From assembly GCA_037447655.1 (NCBI GenBank), contig JBBHKE010001973.1:1207954-1271953 (forward strand): a stretch of DNA of 64,000 nucleotides. The letters are read 5' to 3'. Within the stretch, counting starts at the first letter, position 1. Every line of letters begins with the position of its first letter. Origin of the DNA: Zygnema cylindricum. Its lineage: Eukaryota > Streptophyta > Zygnematophyceae > Zygnematales > Zygnemataceae. The notes under the pieces are model-generated. The model ran no database searches, was not told where the DNA came from, and saw only the letters and a program-made list of their open reading frames with translations. Below are positions 29,787 through 41,739 of this stretch, piece after piece. A program made the translations under genes and the position numbers.

Positions 29787-31005
29787 ATGGCAAATTCTGC
29801 ATGGAAACATGAAATGGAAAATGCTATAAATGTGTTGAAAAAACGTAGTGTGAAATTAGTCAAAAGATTTAATAATCATGCTGCTGTTGTGGATGTAACA
29901 ATTTCTGAGTTGAAAAGTGAATTGAAGGACGTTAAGGAAAATGGAATTATTTCAAATCAAAAATTTGATGAGCTAATTAATTCAATTCAGTCTAGAAATG
30001 ATGTTAATGAACAAAAAGGTGAGAGTGGTAAGAGGAATGCGAGTTTTAGGGAGGATGATCACGATACACCTAAGAAGATAAGAGATCTGAAATTGTCTAT
30101 CAATAAGCACTATCCTTCGATGGTAAGAAGTTTGTTGAGTTGGATGCTTGGATTTTTCATATGGGGTATTATTTGGAATCTATGAATTGTGATCGCGGTG
30201 ATAACACTTCTTTTGCTGTTAGCTGATTGAAAGGTAATGCTCAAATTTGGTATTACACTCAGAGAAGGTCTAATTTGATTCCTGATAATGCTGATTGGGA
30301 AGCTTTTAAAACCGCTATCAAATCACGTTTCTTGTCTGTCACTTATAAATTTAGAATGGAAGAAAATTGGCTGAACTATAAGCAGACTGGATCAGTGAAT
30401 GATTATGTTGTAGATATTTGACTCATCTAGTATTCATGTCATGGGTGTGACTGATGAAATGGCTTAGTTTGATTTCTTGAATTATCTGAATACCATATTG
30501 AAATCTGAACTGAAACATCAAATATTTAAAAATTTGAACAAACTACGGATAAGGCATTGGAATTGGAGGATCAGTTGGGGTATAATCGTGAAACTCGATC
30601 ACTCAGGGGAAATTTCAATGAAGTATCAGAGTGGGGTGAAGAGGAATTTGAGGAAGAGGATTTGAATGCAGATCTTGTGAATAGGCAAAATATCTTCAGG
30701 GGAAATAAGAGGGGTGGACAGAGTGTTAATGCAAGAAATAAATTTCACAATAGAGGGGGCTACATTAAGAGTTATAGAATGAGCATTAATGCTCACAAAC
30801 CTAATATTACCATACCCATATGCACTATTTCTCAAAAAAGGGGTCATAGGGCATTTGAGTGTGCACAACTGAAAAAGGTTAACAATTATAACTGTGGAGA
30901 GGAGGGACATTTCAGCAGATAATGCACAAAACTGAAAAAGAATTTCACTTGTTTTAAATGCGGAGGTCCAGATCATTACACTAACGACTGTACAGATAAA
31001 TGATC
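29787..31005 (+). pseudogene. Gypsy gag with tandem CCHC knuckles
   Basis: It starts MANSAWKHEMENAINVLKKR, with a helical segment to about 30180. The capsid follows in shifted frames (GNAQIWYYTQRRSNLIP, then FRMEENWLNYKQTGSVNDYV), the retrotransposon-gag signature. An Asn/Arg-rich stretch leads to three zinc-knuckle-like motifs near 30820-31000: a degenerate one (CTISQKRGHRAFEC, second Cys to Ser), NYNCGEEGHFSR with an adjacent stop, and an intact CFKCGGPDHYTNDC. Stops and shifts near 30186, 30421 and 30920 abolish the product. Confidence 0.8.
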
Positions 31006-31139
31006 TCTTAAAACAGTTGATGTCAATAAAGGTCTTCACAAAGATATTGCGTTATACCTAGCTGAGCAGAAAGCCCAAGAGGTGGGAAACGGAAGGACAA
31101 GCTGAAAGTCCTCAGTTGAGTCGACCAGATCCAAAGGTA

Positions 31140-31580
31140 AACGAGTTAATTTTGGAGGGCAAGCGAATGAATGGATAGGCTACGATAGCTGAATATATTA
31201 TGATGCTAACTACACTCCATAATTTGAACAATCCTTCTGATGAAACTCTTAACAACAGACCTATGTTAATACATTTAAGTAACGATGACACCAGCCACAG
31301 TTTGATCAGATTCGAGTCTTTAGTAGAAGAAAAACCATTGAGAATTATGGTAGATTTAGATGCTACACATAATTTTATTTCACATAAGTTTGTAGAGGAA
31401 AATAGAATTCCTACAGTCATAAGGGAAAAACCTTTACATGTTCTGGTGGCAAATGGTAATCAGGCCACATTAGATATACAAATTGACACAATAGAAGTTG
31501 ATATCCAAGGGCATAAACTGAAAGTCGTGTGTGAAATAATGAATTTGGGTAGTGAGGAGTTAATACTAGGAAAGCCCTAG
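31140..31580 (+). pseudogene. Gypsy aspartic protease
   Basis: The frame from 31200 contains LRIMVDLDATHNFISHKFVE, the retropepsin box where DSGA has become DLDA. The VLVANGNQ flap-like strand and the terminal LGSEELILGKP (hydrophobic-LG type) follow, as in gypsy proteases. The active-site Gly is lost. About 125 residues, the usual domain length. Confidence 0.82.
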
Positions 31581-33230
31581 CTAATAGAACATAACCCTCA
31601 AATTAATTAGGAAATTAACACCTTGAGAGTGAAGTCTGACAACGGCTGGAAGGTTTTGCAAGCATTACCTTCGAAGAAATTGCATATGAATCATATAAAT
31701 AACATAACCAAATTGGGAGTGGAAGGTTTGATTTCTGCTAAACAATTTAAAAAGCATTTAAAGGATAAAACAAATCATGCTTTCTTGTTATTAGTAACTA
31801 AAGCAATTACTGATGAAAGAAGGGGAGAAAACGCTAACATTGATGTTATTCCTAAATCATATACGACTAAAAATCTTGAAAAACAAAAAATTGATTTTGT
31901 AAATAACATTAATACATCTGATGTTGTTGTTAAAGATTTGATTTCTGAATTTAGAGATGTTTTCCTAAATGACTTACCCTGAAGGAGGCCACATTCCTGA
32001 GATGTGGAACATGTTATTAACCTTGAATCTGGATGTACTCCCCTTGTCATAAAGACTTATAAGCACAATTTCTTTGAGCATGAGGAGTTAAAGAAACAAA
32101 TCAAAGAGCTTCTGGTGAAAAGGACATATTCAGCCCAGCAAATCATTGTACGGAGCACCAGTTCTCTTCGTCAAAAAAAATGACAAATGTTGAGAATGTG
32201 TGTCGACTATTCTAGTCTAAACAAAATTACGGTGAAGGGTAAGTATCCGTTACCTTTAATTTCTTATTTGATAGATCGTTTAAAATATGCTAAATTATTT
32301 TTTATTGATCTATGTAGTGGCATTAATCAGGTGCCAATTAGAACCGAAGATGTTGACAGAACTGCGTTTAGAACTAGAGTCGGTCATTTTGAATGAACAG
32401 TGATGCCATTTGGTTTGGCAAATGCACCGCCTACTTATCAAAGATTAATGAACCAAACCTTTTAAAATTATATAGATGAGTTAGTTCAGGTGTTTATAGA
32501 TGATATTTTAATTTACGGTGAATCTAATGAACAACTTGTAATTCATTTAAAAAAAGTGTTAGAAAGGTTGAGGGAAAAAAAACTATATGGAAATTGTCAA
32601 AATCCAGTTTTCTTAAAAGTGAACAATTATTTATGGGACATATAGTTGTGGGGAAGTTGTTAAAACTAATCCATCCAAAATTACTACAATCCAAAATTGG
32701 AAGCAACCCATTAATGTTAAAGAAGTTACATCATTTTTGGGATTCACCACTTATTACAGGAAATTTATCAGAACTTCAGTATGATCGCCGCACCTCTGAC
32801 GGATTTACTTCGGGTGAAGGAGACTTATGTGTGGGGAACCGATCAGGAGAGAACTTTTGAGGAACTAAAAGGGAAGTTGACCACTGCCCCTACACTAGTG
32901 TATCTTGACCCTGCTAGGGAGTTTGAAGTTCTGATCAGTACTGATGCATTGTATAAAGGTCTAGGTGCAGTCACAAGTCAAAAAAACGGCAAATATTTCC
33001 ACCCTATTGCTTTTGAGTCCAAAAAATTGAATGATGCTGAAAAAAACTATCTAGCACAAAAAAACAATTACTCGCAATAGTTCCTGCATGGGTGAAATGG
33101 CGTAGTTATTTGCATAGTAAAAAATTTACAGTTCACTGTGATAATACGACACTCTTCTATCTATAAAGATAAAGTGAAGCACAGATTAGGACTAGCCGAT
33201 AGGTTAGGTGGATGCAAAAATTGGCACATT
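31581..33230 (+). pseudogene. Gypsy reverse transcriptase and RNase H
   Basis: After a linker (31623-31982) the RT reads, across several frames, LRMCVDYSSLNKITVKGKYP, then LFFIDLCSGINQVPI, then VMPFGLANAPPTYQRLMNQT, then VFIDDILIYG (catalytic Asp pair in the IDD box, near 32500). RNase H follows from about 32780, with LISTDALYKGLGAVTSQKNG containing the first catalytic Asp and FAI-like sequence after. Stops occur at about 32395, 32464 and 33080. Order and motifs are those of Ty3/gypsy elements. Confidence 0.85.
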
Positions 33231-34798
33231 TCAAATTTAATCTCAAACATATTCTTGGAAAGACAAATGGAAAGACAAATGTAGTCGCAGATCCTTTAAG
33301 TAGATGTTTTGAAATAAGTGTGGTGGTTCGAGATAAATTGATTTTAGATGTTATTAGAAATGGTTATGATAAAGATCGTTATTTTGCTGTGATTTGCAAT
33401 AATATTTTGGAAGGGAATTCTGACCCATTGAATGAGAGGCATGTCAAAAACTTTAGAATACAAGATGGTTTACCGTATTTGCGAACAAGGGATAGATTAT
33501 GCATTCGTGAAGTGGGAAACCTAAAAAAACAACTTTTACAAGAAGCCCCTGAGCATTTAGTACATGTGGGTTGTGATAAAACTCTAAGTCGGTTGCAGAG
33601 TAGGTTTTTTTTGCCCGGGATGGCAAAGAAGGTGTCAAAACACGTGGAAAGTTGTGTCCCTTGGGAACAGAGTAAACCTAGTAACCAGAAACATAGAGGT
33701 CTCTTAAAACCTTTAGACATCCCCGAAAGACCATGGGAATTTGTCAGTATGGATTTTATTGTCAGATGCCAACTACATCTAGAAATGACAGTATCATAGT
33801 CGTAGTCGATAGGTTTAATAAAATGGCAATCTTTATCCTTAGCAAAACTACTCATTCAGTTGTGGATATTGCAAAGTTATATTTTGACAACGTGGTCAGA
33901 CATCATGGAGTCCCTCTGTATACAGTCAGTGATAAGGATTCTAAATTTACGTATGCATTTTGGAAAGAATTGCAGCAAAATTTAGGCACTGAATATGAGT
34001 ACCTCTTATCATCCTCAAACAGATAGACATACAGAAAGGATGAACCGTACACTATAGGAAATGCTTAAGACTGCTTGCAGTGGAGTTCATAACGCATGGG
34101 AATCTAAACCGCCATTAATGGAATTTGCATACAATTCATGTAAACCTGCAAGTACAGGATTCTCACCGTTTAAAGTTGCATACGTATACCAAGCTAGAGA
34201 AGCATTAGACTTAATAACAGGGGTCACTCAAGAGAGATGAGGTTTTGGAACAGAGTTTTGGGAATATATTCAAACAGTTTGGAAAACAGTACGGGATGCA
34301 TTAGTGGAGGCAAAAAGGAGGCAAGAGTTAAATGCTAACTGCAAATAGGGTGATTGGGTGGTAAGCACAGGTGACAAGGTTTGGCTTTCTACAACTCATT
34401 ACAAGTGTAAGATCGAGGGACAATCAGATCCTGCGGGGAAATTTGCTCCTAAGTACATTGGACCATTTACTGTAATCGAGATGATATCGTCAGTTGCTAC
34501 CAAATTGGACTTTCAGCCTTTAACAAAAAATCATCCAGTTATAGACATCACTCAACTGAAACCAGCAAAGCTTCAGCCAACTGAAAGAGAATTGGAATTG
34601 GATCCATCAATAATTTTAGAACTTGAGGTCCACAGATGGGTAACAGATTGGATTGGTCAACGGTTTAAGGTCGGCAATATTATATTCTGGCAAGTGCATT
34701 ATCTAGGAAAGCCAGAAGATGAGTTAACTTTAGAATATAAAAGTTCGGAGTTTTTACAAAGGTATTGGAGGGATAATAATGTAGAAGTCCCGTCTTGA
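33212..34798 (+). pseudogene. Gypsy integrase with chromodomain-like C-terminus
   Basis: The HHCC zinc domain starts around 33570 (HVGCDKTLSRLQSRFFLPGM, then VESCVPWEQSK with the second Cys changed to Trp). The core has Asp in SMDFIV, Asp in VSDKDSKFT, and beyond a frameshift SYHPQTDRHTERMNR, where TE supplies the catalytic Glu. The last open frame (34358-34798) has a GPFTVIEMISS barrel and ends with WQVHYLGKPEDELTLEYKSS, matching the chromodomain pattern (V-W-x-G-Y-x-x-x-x-x-T-W-E). Chromoviral integrases use this domain to direct insertion. Stops near 33799, 34024, 34056 and 34348 inactivate it. Confidence 0.82.
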
Positions 34799-34834
34799 GA
34801 ATTAAGTGTGTTTAAACTGAGGTCAGTTAAATAT

Positions 34835-34847
34835 AAAGAGGGGATGA
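34835..34847 (+). promoter_or_regulatory. Polypurine tract of the gypsy element
   Basis: AAAGAGGGGATGA directly precedes the 3' LTR start TGTAAGAGTAATAG. Confidence 0.75.
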
Positions 34848-36384
34848 TGTAAGAGTAATAGTGGATCAAACTTGTTCGTAAATAGGTATTTAAGTGTTAC
34901 GAAAATAGAGTTTTGAATTTGATAGACATCCGCGAAAGAATCGCATGATTTGGGGTTGTATTTTAAAAGATATAGGGATTGGTGTATTTAGGCGACAACG
35001 TGAGGTCAAAATAACGAATGGGTGTTCATTGTTACGAGTTAAGGGTCAAACTAGCCGCGGAATTAAGGCGTACGTTCATAAAGTACACTGTGAATCGCTA
35101 TTAGAGTATATAACGCCAATTCGGTGCCCTTTTTCAAAAAAAAAACCCGAAATACAATCCATAATTCTATTTTTTCCATTATCTAATTAGGGTTTTTTTT
35201 CAATTAGCGTTAATAATCGAAGTACACTGCGATGGAAATAGTGTGGCGTAAGGACAGGCTGTTTCCGTACGAAATGGTACTTTTTGAATTACAAAGGCAT
35301 AAAAAGACACTTAACATTATTACGCACACTTGTGAATGTGCACTGGAAGAAAAAGACGCAAACTCATCGACAAAAATCACGTTCTCATATGTTCGTCCGT
35401 CGACCGTGTGAACAGCGCGGCGGCGTACGAATTGTCAAATTTTGTATGAATACACATATTAATGTAGACATTGAAAGGGCAGGTTTTCATTGTTCAAGAC
35501 AACCCAAATTACATTAATGGATTAATTAGTATATATATTTTTTTTCAAAACAAAAAAAATCCCGATTAGTGTTAATAACACTATTTTTTTTACACTATTT
35601 ACTCCTTTACTCTAATAGCGATAGACGGTGTACCAAACGAAATCAATATTTCGTTAGGTACACACGATGGTTCGTTTCGTGCAATTGTTAGTATGAAACG
35701 TCACTTTCACTTTATGTAATTTCGTAGGAAGTTTCGCGTGCGAAATTTGCGACGCATGTTCGTGCGAAGTCGCGTTTTGTTTGGCGCGCACTTTCGCACG
35801 TAAATGTTACGTAGTGAAACATAGCGTTTGATAAGTTAATAAATACTACGTAGTTAGAAAGAAATTTCGCACGCTTTTGCATTGGTCAGTTTGAGTCCTT
35901 GCTGATCAAGTCCTTGCCGATCAATGATTAGCCCAAGTAAAACCTGTTCAATAGAGCGTTGACTCTGGCCTGGCTAGTCCTGGGCTATGATGGATAAATA
36001 CTGAAGTCTAAGAGGAGAGTAGAAATCGTTTCCTTTGAAAAAGTTTGTGGAAATTTTGCTTGATCTTCGTCTTAAGCGATTGAAACCAAATTGGAGCAAT
36101 GGCATTTTTGCACTGAAATCTCTTACAAACTAAGTATTGTTGTAGTAGTTAAGAGATAGAATTATTAAGAGTGGAGAGTAGTGGAAAACACTTTAAAAAG
36201 AAGGGTTGAGTCACGAGGGCAAGAGACCAAGCTAATGTTATGTGGACAGAAGCTTCTACTAATTTAAAGTTTATCCTTATGTGAGTGCTTTCCATTGTGG
36301 ATGTGTATTTTCCAGTGTGTGGAATGTGTGGTTGAAATTGGTTGTAGTAAGGGGATTTGTTGAGAAGTAGGAGATCGTATTACA
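34848..36384 (+). repeat. 3' LTR of the gypsy element, interrupted by a miniature element
   Basis: It begins TGTAAGAGTAATAGTGG and ends CGTATTACA. It aligns throughout with the 5' LTR except for the inserted 35086-35630 element and small changes, such as a duplicated CAAGTCCTTGC-like segment near 35905. Without the insertion its length is about 990 bp. Confidence 0.9.
35086..35630. mobile_element. 545-bp TA-flanked miniature inverted-repeat element (M1)
   Basis: Ends are CACTGTGAATCGCTATTAGA and, inverted, CACCGTCTATCGCTATTAGA, flanked by TA (35084-35085, 35631-35632). The gypsy 5' LTR at 28261-28280 shows the uninterrupted sequence (ATAAAAAACCAAACG), proving an insertion. It has no coding capacity. 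Termini and the inner AATAGTGTGGCGTAAGGACA match the 9.56-kb transposon, so that transposase may mobilise it. Confidence 0.9.
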
Positions 36385-36488
36385 CATGCAATGTTGAATG
36401 TGAAAAGGTCATTCATACATGGTCTATACTTTATCTATGTGCAGTCGTATTCTAACTTAGAGAAAGAGAGAGAAGGCGGTCGTATTCT
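36385..36488. other. Short unassigned stretch between gypsy and copia B2
   Basis: 104 bp. Nothing is recognised beyond a GA-rich patch (36455-36475). Confidence 0.4.
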
Positions 36489-37383
36489 TGTTGTTCTAAA
36501 ACCACTGGAGCAGGTGGAGCATCAGCATTAGTAGTGGAAGTAGACATAATCTCACTCACACAAGCTTATCAAGAATCCTATTAAACAGCTGTTTAATATA
36601 GCTCACCAAATCTGATATAATGAATCAAACTGCTTCAAACTATACCACAATATAGAATATTCTGAAGACTGACAACTCCCAAAGTTTCAGCTCAATTGAT
36701 CCAACATACACCAAGATATGCAACTCAGAAGTTTCCCAAAAACAGTCTGCAGATTACACAGTCTGGAAGTCTGAATACATAAAATGTTCTATGTCCAAAG
36801 TCTTATACTCTTCACTCAGTTGTCCTACTACATAGTGCTGTACCGCCGATACAAGTGTTCCAAAACGATACATCCAAAAGAACTAAACTGCAACTAAGGT
36901 CTAAGTGCTTCTGCTTACGCAAAGAACTAATCTATCACTGTACACTCAATATGACTGAGAATCCTATACAGGTGATTTGATCAAATACTTGTCGCCAGGC
37001 TAAGTGAATCTCGTCTGTTGACTTGATTTAGATCAACCGCAGTAGCGCAGTCCAATTCCTGATTATATTCAAATATCTCCAGCTTCGTAGCAGCTGCGTT
37101 ATCACATATAAAAGTTAGCCGCAGCTGCGTTTGTTTTGTTGCGTAGCAACTGCGTTGTCATGTACCAAAATATCCACAGTTGCGTTTGACCCGTTGCGTC
37201 GCAGGCTGCGTTCGTCCGTACAGGCCATATCAAAAATAACCGCAGCTGCGCTTGTTCAATTTGCGTTGTCGGTATCATTCAAAAACCTGCAGTGTGATTC
37301 AAGTGACGACGCGTGTCTATATAGATCTATTTTTCGGCCGTCCTATAGATTTGCTGAGACTTAAAAGCTTTCCAAAAACAACA
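36489..37383 (-). mobile_element. 3' LTR of copia element B2
   Basis: On the minus strand it runs from TGTTGTTTTTGGAAAGC (37383) to TAGAACAACA (36489), 895 bp. It ends with an LTR-borne gag start encoding MSTSTTNADAPPAPVVLEQQ before the flank AGAAT. The outer flanks (ATTCT left, ACTTA right, plus strand) do not match, so no target duplication is visible. Confidence 0.88.
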
Positions 37384-37400
37384 CTCCCCTAAAGCTTTTA
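37384..37400 (-). promoter_or_regulatory. Polypurine tract of element B2
   Basis: The minus strand reads AAAAGCTTTAGGGGAG adjacent to the LTR start, as in element C. Confidence 0.75.
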
Positions 37401-37549
37401 GACTTAGTATGTCAGCGCAACTGCGATTTTGTCGAACTAGCGCAGCATCGCAGCATTGCAACGTAGCAATTTTAGCAAGTCACGTAGTCCCAATATATCC
37501 CCGTTATTGGACTAGAGCAGCATAGCAGTATAGCAGTGCAGCAACTCAG

Positions 37550-39066
37550 CTATTCACTTAATCCCACTGCGTCCCTACAATACTTTAATTTAGGAGCCGG
37601 AAGAGCTTTACTGAGCATATCAGCAACCATTTTTCCATCTGGCAAATAGCAAAATTTAATCACTCTAGAGAACACTTTTTCTCTTACAAAGTGTAATCTT
37701 ACATCCATGTGCTTGCTTTTGAAATGGTGGCTTGGGTTAGAAGCAATGGCAATGGCAGCTTGGTTATCACACCAGATCACCTGTGGACCAACCTGCATGT
37801 ATCCCAATTCTTGTAACATGGATTTCACCCATAAGAGTTCTTTGAGGGCCGAGCTTGCTGCCATATATTTCGACTCCATCGTCGATTGTGTCGTGACCTT
37901 TTGAAGTTTGCTGCTCCAACAGCAAGTCCCGTTCCCAATTTGCAAAACGAATCCCGTGGTGGATTTTCGACTCGGCATATCGCCATAGCTTGCATCACTC
38001 CATGTTTGCAGCTTCACTTCTCCTCCGCCTAGTGTGAGTTTGAGGTCTTTGGTTCCTGCCAAGTATCTTAAAACTCTTCTTGCTGCATCATGGTCAGATT
38101 TCCTCGGATTTTCTAGACTTCTGCTCAGTACCCCAACTGCTGCAGCAATATGCGGACGGTATAGTTCATGAAATAAATTAAACTTCCCACTATCTGTCTG
38201 TAAGGTATCAGTGTCATAGGATCATCCTCCCGTGACTCAAAATTTTCACTGACAATAACACCCGGTTTTGTTTCTTCCCCCTCTAACCTATGTTGAAACT
38301 CCATTGGTGTTACACATCCTTTTGCCCCCCGCATTCCATATTCATCTAACATGTTTCCAATAGCCTCTTTTTGAGTCGATTTTATTAATCTGTTTTTCCT
38401 GTCCCTCTCTACCTGAATACCCAAAATATATTTTGCCTCACCGAGGTCTTTCATCTCGAACCGTGATTTCAAAGCAGTTTTAAATATTGTTAATTTCAGC
38501 CATTGATTTGCTGACTAATAGTAGATCATCTACGTATACCGCTATATATACTATTCCATCCTCACCCTGTAAAACATAGACAAAGTGATCAGAGTTTATC
38601 CTTTTAAAGCCTAGACCAGTTAAGAATTCATCAAGTTTTAGATTCCATTGCCTCGGGGCCTATTTTAGGCCGTACAATGATTTTAGCAGTTTACATACTA
38701 AGTGCTCTTTTCCTAGTTCTACATACAATACAGGCTGCTGTAAATATATACAGGCTGCTGCATGTAAATGGTCTCCTCTAGTACTTTATGCAAAAAGGCC
38801 GTCTTTACATCCATCTGATGTATTTCTATGTCTTTTATAGCAGCTAGAGATAGCAAAATCCTAACTGTCGGAAATCTTACAACAGGAGAAAATGTTTCTT
38901 CAAAGTCAATTCCTTCCTTTTGATTATAGCCATTTGCCACAAGTCTGGCCTAATATCGTTTAACGGTATTATCAAGATTTAACTTCACCTTGAATACCCA
39001 TTTGTTGCCGATCGCTTTTCGATCCGCAGGAAGGTCCACAAGCTCCCATGTCTGAGCCTCCATGAT
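37550..39066 (-). pseudogene. Copia B2: reverse transcriptase and RNase H, near-identical to element C
   Basis: Frames 38940-38719, 38472-38125 and 38062-37550 rebuild RT/RNase [47 protein letters not shown], and TMESKYMAASSALKELLWVK, ending LSE at 37550. The YVDDL region near 38530 is present but frameshifted, and a short duplication (TATACAGGCTGCTG, near 38740) disrupts the QQP region. DNA identity with element C is high from the LTR up to about 39066 and then stops abruptly, marking a recombination breakpoint. Confidence 0.88.
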
Positions 39067-40755
39067 CGACTTCATTTCATCGTTTGCCGCCTCGATCCAG
39101 TGATTTTGCTCCGGTGATGAGAAGGCTTCCCGGATGGTCAGAGGCTCCCCTGAGGCTGCCGAGTAGGCAAAGTGAGAACTTGCTTGCAGGCGGCTACTGG
39201 ATCTTCTTCCCCCCGGAAAATTTGAGGCTGAAATTGTCGGATACCGTGCGTTACGCTTGTTGAGCTGGTTGTGATCCGTGGGCAGTGACTGTTGTTGTTG
39301 CGCTTCGAAACGAACTTGTTGTGGAACTCAATTAAGTTTTGACTCCGGTGGTACCACTTGTGAATTCGGCATCTGTGGGACAATATTATGAATGCTATCT
39401 AAAATGACATATTCTTGTACTTTCGGCTGCTTCTGCTGCTCTGTCATTTTAAATAAGTCTATCGAGGCTAGTTCATCTTTCACAACGATGTTCCTTGCTA
39501 TAATGATTTTCTGTCTCTCAAAAACAAACACTCTATAACCTTTAGAGTGATCATCATATCTTAACAGAATGCTCGACAATCCCTTAGGTTCCATTTTCTA
39601 TCCATCATTAGATGTATCCAAAATAAAGCATTTACTTCCAAAGACTTTGAAGTGAGTGACATCCGGTTTTCTACCCGTCCAGATCTCATAAGGAGTGGTT
39701 TCTACCGAACTGGAACCTATCCTATTTTTGATATAAACTTCACAATTTAATGCTTCAGCCCATAATTTCAGATCTACGTCCTTATCCGCAAGCATGGACT
39801 TAGAGCTTTCTGTGATAGTTCTATTTAGTCTTTCTGATACCTAATTTTGTTTTGGAGAGTATGGGACAGTGAATTTGTGACTTATACCTTCCTTAAGTAA
39901 GAAGTTTTCAAACTCATTTGACGTATATTCTACGCCATTGTCCGATCTGAGCTCCAGAATTGGCAGTTCGTGTAGTTTCTTCGCCCACGCTTTTTAGTGT
40001 TGAAAATGAGTGAAGACTTCACTTTTATCTTTCATGAAGTAGACCTTAGTAAACCTCAAAAAATCATCTGTAAACGTATCGATATATCTCATCCCCCCGG
40101 CAGATGGTACTTTTGTAGGGCCGAAAACATCAAAATGAATGAGTTGCAAAAGTTTAGTAGTCCTATGATCACACTCCTGAGGAAACGCTAATCTGTGTAT
40201 TTTCCCTAGTGCACATCCATCAAACGTTTTAGGTGACTAGTTTGACAAAGTGACTCCTTCTATTTTACCAGCATTAACCATCTTTTTCATACTATCATAA
40301 TTCACATGCCCTAATCTTTTATGCCACAGCTCATCTGAGGATAATGCACCGGAATACAAAACATCATTTTATTTATTATCAAGCATATCCATTTGATACA
40401 TTTTGCTGGCTTCTCTTGTTCCCGTAACTGCAATATTTCCATTTTTGCTAGCAACCTGCCTGCTATGTTTCAGATTGACCTCAAACCCTTTACTTTCTAC
40501 CAAAGAAGTTGAAAACATTTTTTTCTTAAAATCTGGGACATAGAGAACATTATGAAGAGTTCTCTCAACTGCCTTGCCCCCTACATCAACTAGCAATGAG
40601 ACATCACCTATAGCTTGCGTTTGCACACTCATTATAGCCTGCGTTTGCACACTCATTACACATGCATAGTAGATATTTTTCTTCGGTGTTGATTTCTGAT
40701 TTTTGAAAACTCCCTTGTTCCAGCACATGTGGGCTAACGTTCCCGTGTCCATTAT
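39067..40755 (-). pseudogene. Copia B2: protease, pre-integrase domain and integrase (family-B type)
   Basis: At 40752 it begins MDTGTLAHMC, a protease active site with intact DTG. NVLYVPDFKKKMFSTSLVES, a standard copia protease block, follows. Integrase is recognisable in fragments (YEIWTGRKPDVTHFKVFGSK at 39700-39620, and VSERLNRTI-like sequence upstream with stops). A 27-bp tandem duplication near 40607-40660 repeats the peptide MSVQTQAI. The sequence is unrelated at DNA level to the corresponding part of element C. Confidence 0.8.
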
Positions 40756-41739
40756 CTATCCATTGTCTTTTGTGCCCTCCATCGCTGCCGCCATAGCAAA
40801 TAGATCATCATCCTCGTCGTTAGAGAGTGAAAGAGACTCGTCGTGATGAGATGACGCCACTGAGAATAGTGCATTTCCTCGTTGTGAAGATCCCGTGAAG
40901 CCTTGATGAAATTGGGTATGCTGCCATCCCGGCCTATACAGACCTGTTTCATTAGTTTTTTTTATGCTTAGGAGAGAAACTATATCCATGACCTTTTTCA
41001 TTACAATAGAAACAAGCATTGAAAGATTTTCTATTTCCTCTTTGATTAAGCTGTCTAAAATGATTGTGATTCTGATTAAATTGATTTCTTTGCTGATTAA
41101 ACAAACTTTTTTTGTCAAATTTTGTGTTAAATGCCTCTACTTGTTTTTCACCATTAAGAATTTAGCTCTATACAGACCTGTTTCATTAGCTTTTTTAAGC
41201 TTAGGAGAAACCCTATTAGACGCTGCTCTCATAATATTAGGAAGACCCCTCATTAGCAAAGCAGCCTGCTGAAACTGAGGAAAAGATCCGCCTGCACAAG
41301 CATGAGAATCTATTAGTATTCGAAATTTATTACAATATTCTGCAATTGTGCCACTTGTGTATTTGTAGTCCCAAATTCTTCCAGCCAAAAATAGTTCTTC
41401 CTGAACATTAGCCTTTTCAAATCATCCTTGAGAGATTTCCAGATATCGATCGCCTTTTTCATTTTTAACCGTGACATAGCCAATTCTTCTAAAATACAGA
41501 ACATCAAAATTGACCGAGCAGGCGAATTTTTCTTTGACCAAGACGGATCTAATTTTCGATAGTGAACCATCCAAAATATCCAAAAAATTAACATTTTCGA
41601 AGTGTGTTTCCACAATAACCGCCCAATACGCGTATTTTTCTCCCGAGAAAATAGGAATTCTTGATGACAAGCCCATTACGTGTTATTCTACAACTAGTGG
41701 AGCAGGTGGAGCGTCAGCAGTAGTAGTGGAAGTAGACAT
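40756..41739 (-). pseudogene. Copia B2: gag, starting inside the LTR
   Basis: The start codon is at 41737-41739 within the LTR (MSTSTTTADAPPAPLVVE), followed by an in-frame TAA at 41682-41684 that replaces the usual Gln/Lys codon. Reading resumes VMGLSSRIPIFSGEKYAYWA, a copia gag N-terminus. The body includes ISVG-type UBN2 fragments (SPKLKKANETGL, LLMRGLPNIM). A zinc knuckle with its last Cys changed to Phe (CFYCNEKGHGYSF) lies near 40990-41030. A 60-bp segment around TGTTTCATTAG occurs twice (40950, 41180), a local duplication. Confidence 0.8.

Larger units (their letters stand above)
28034..36384 (+). mobile_element. Ty3/gypsy LTR retrotransposon, full structure, decayed coding
   Basis: The 5' LTR is 28034-29007 and the 3' LTR 34848-36384 (the latter enlarged by a 545-bp insertion). 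A PBS complementary to initiator tRNA-Met and a polypurine tract are present. The gag-protease-RT-RNaseH-integrase order, with integrase after RT, defines Ty3/gypsy. Flanking 5-mers CAAGC (28029-28033) and CATGC (36385-36389) differ by one base and may be the target duplication. Coding is broken by many stops and shifts. Confidence 0.9.
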
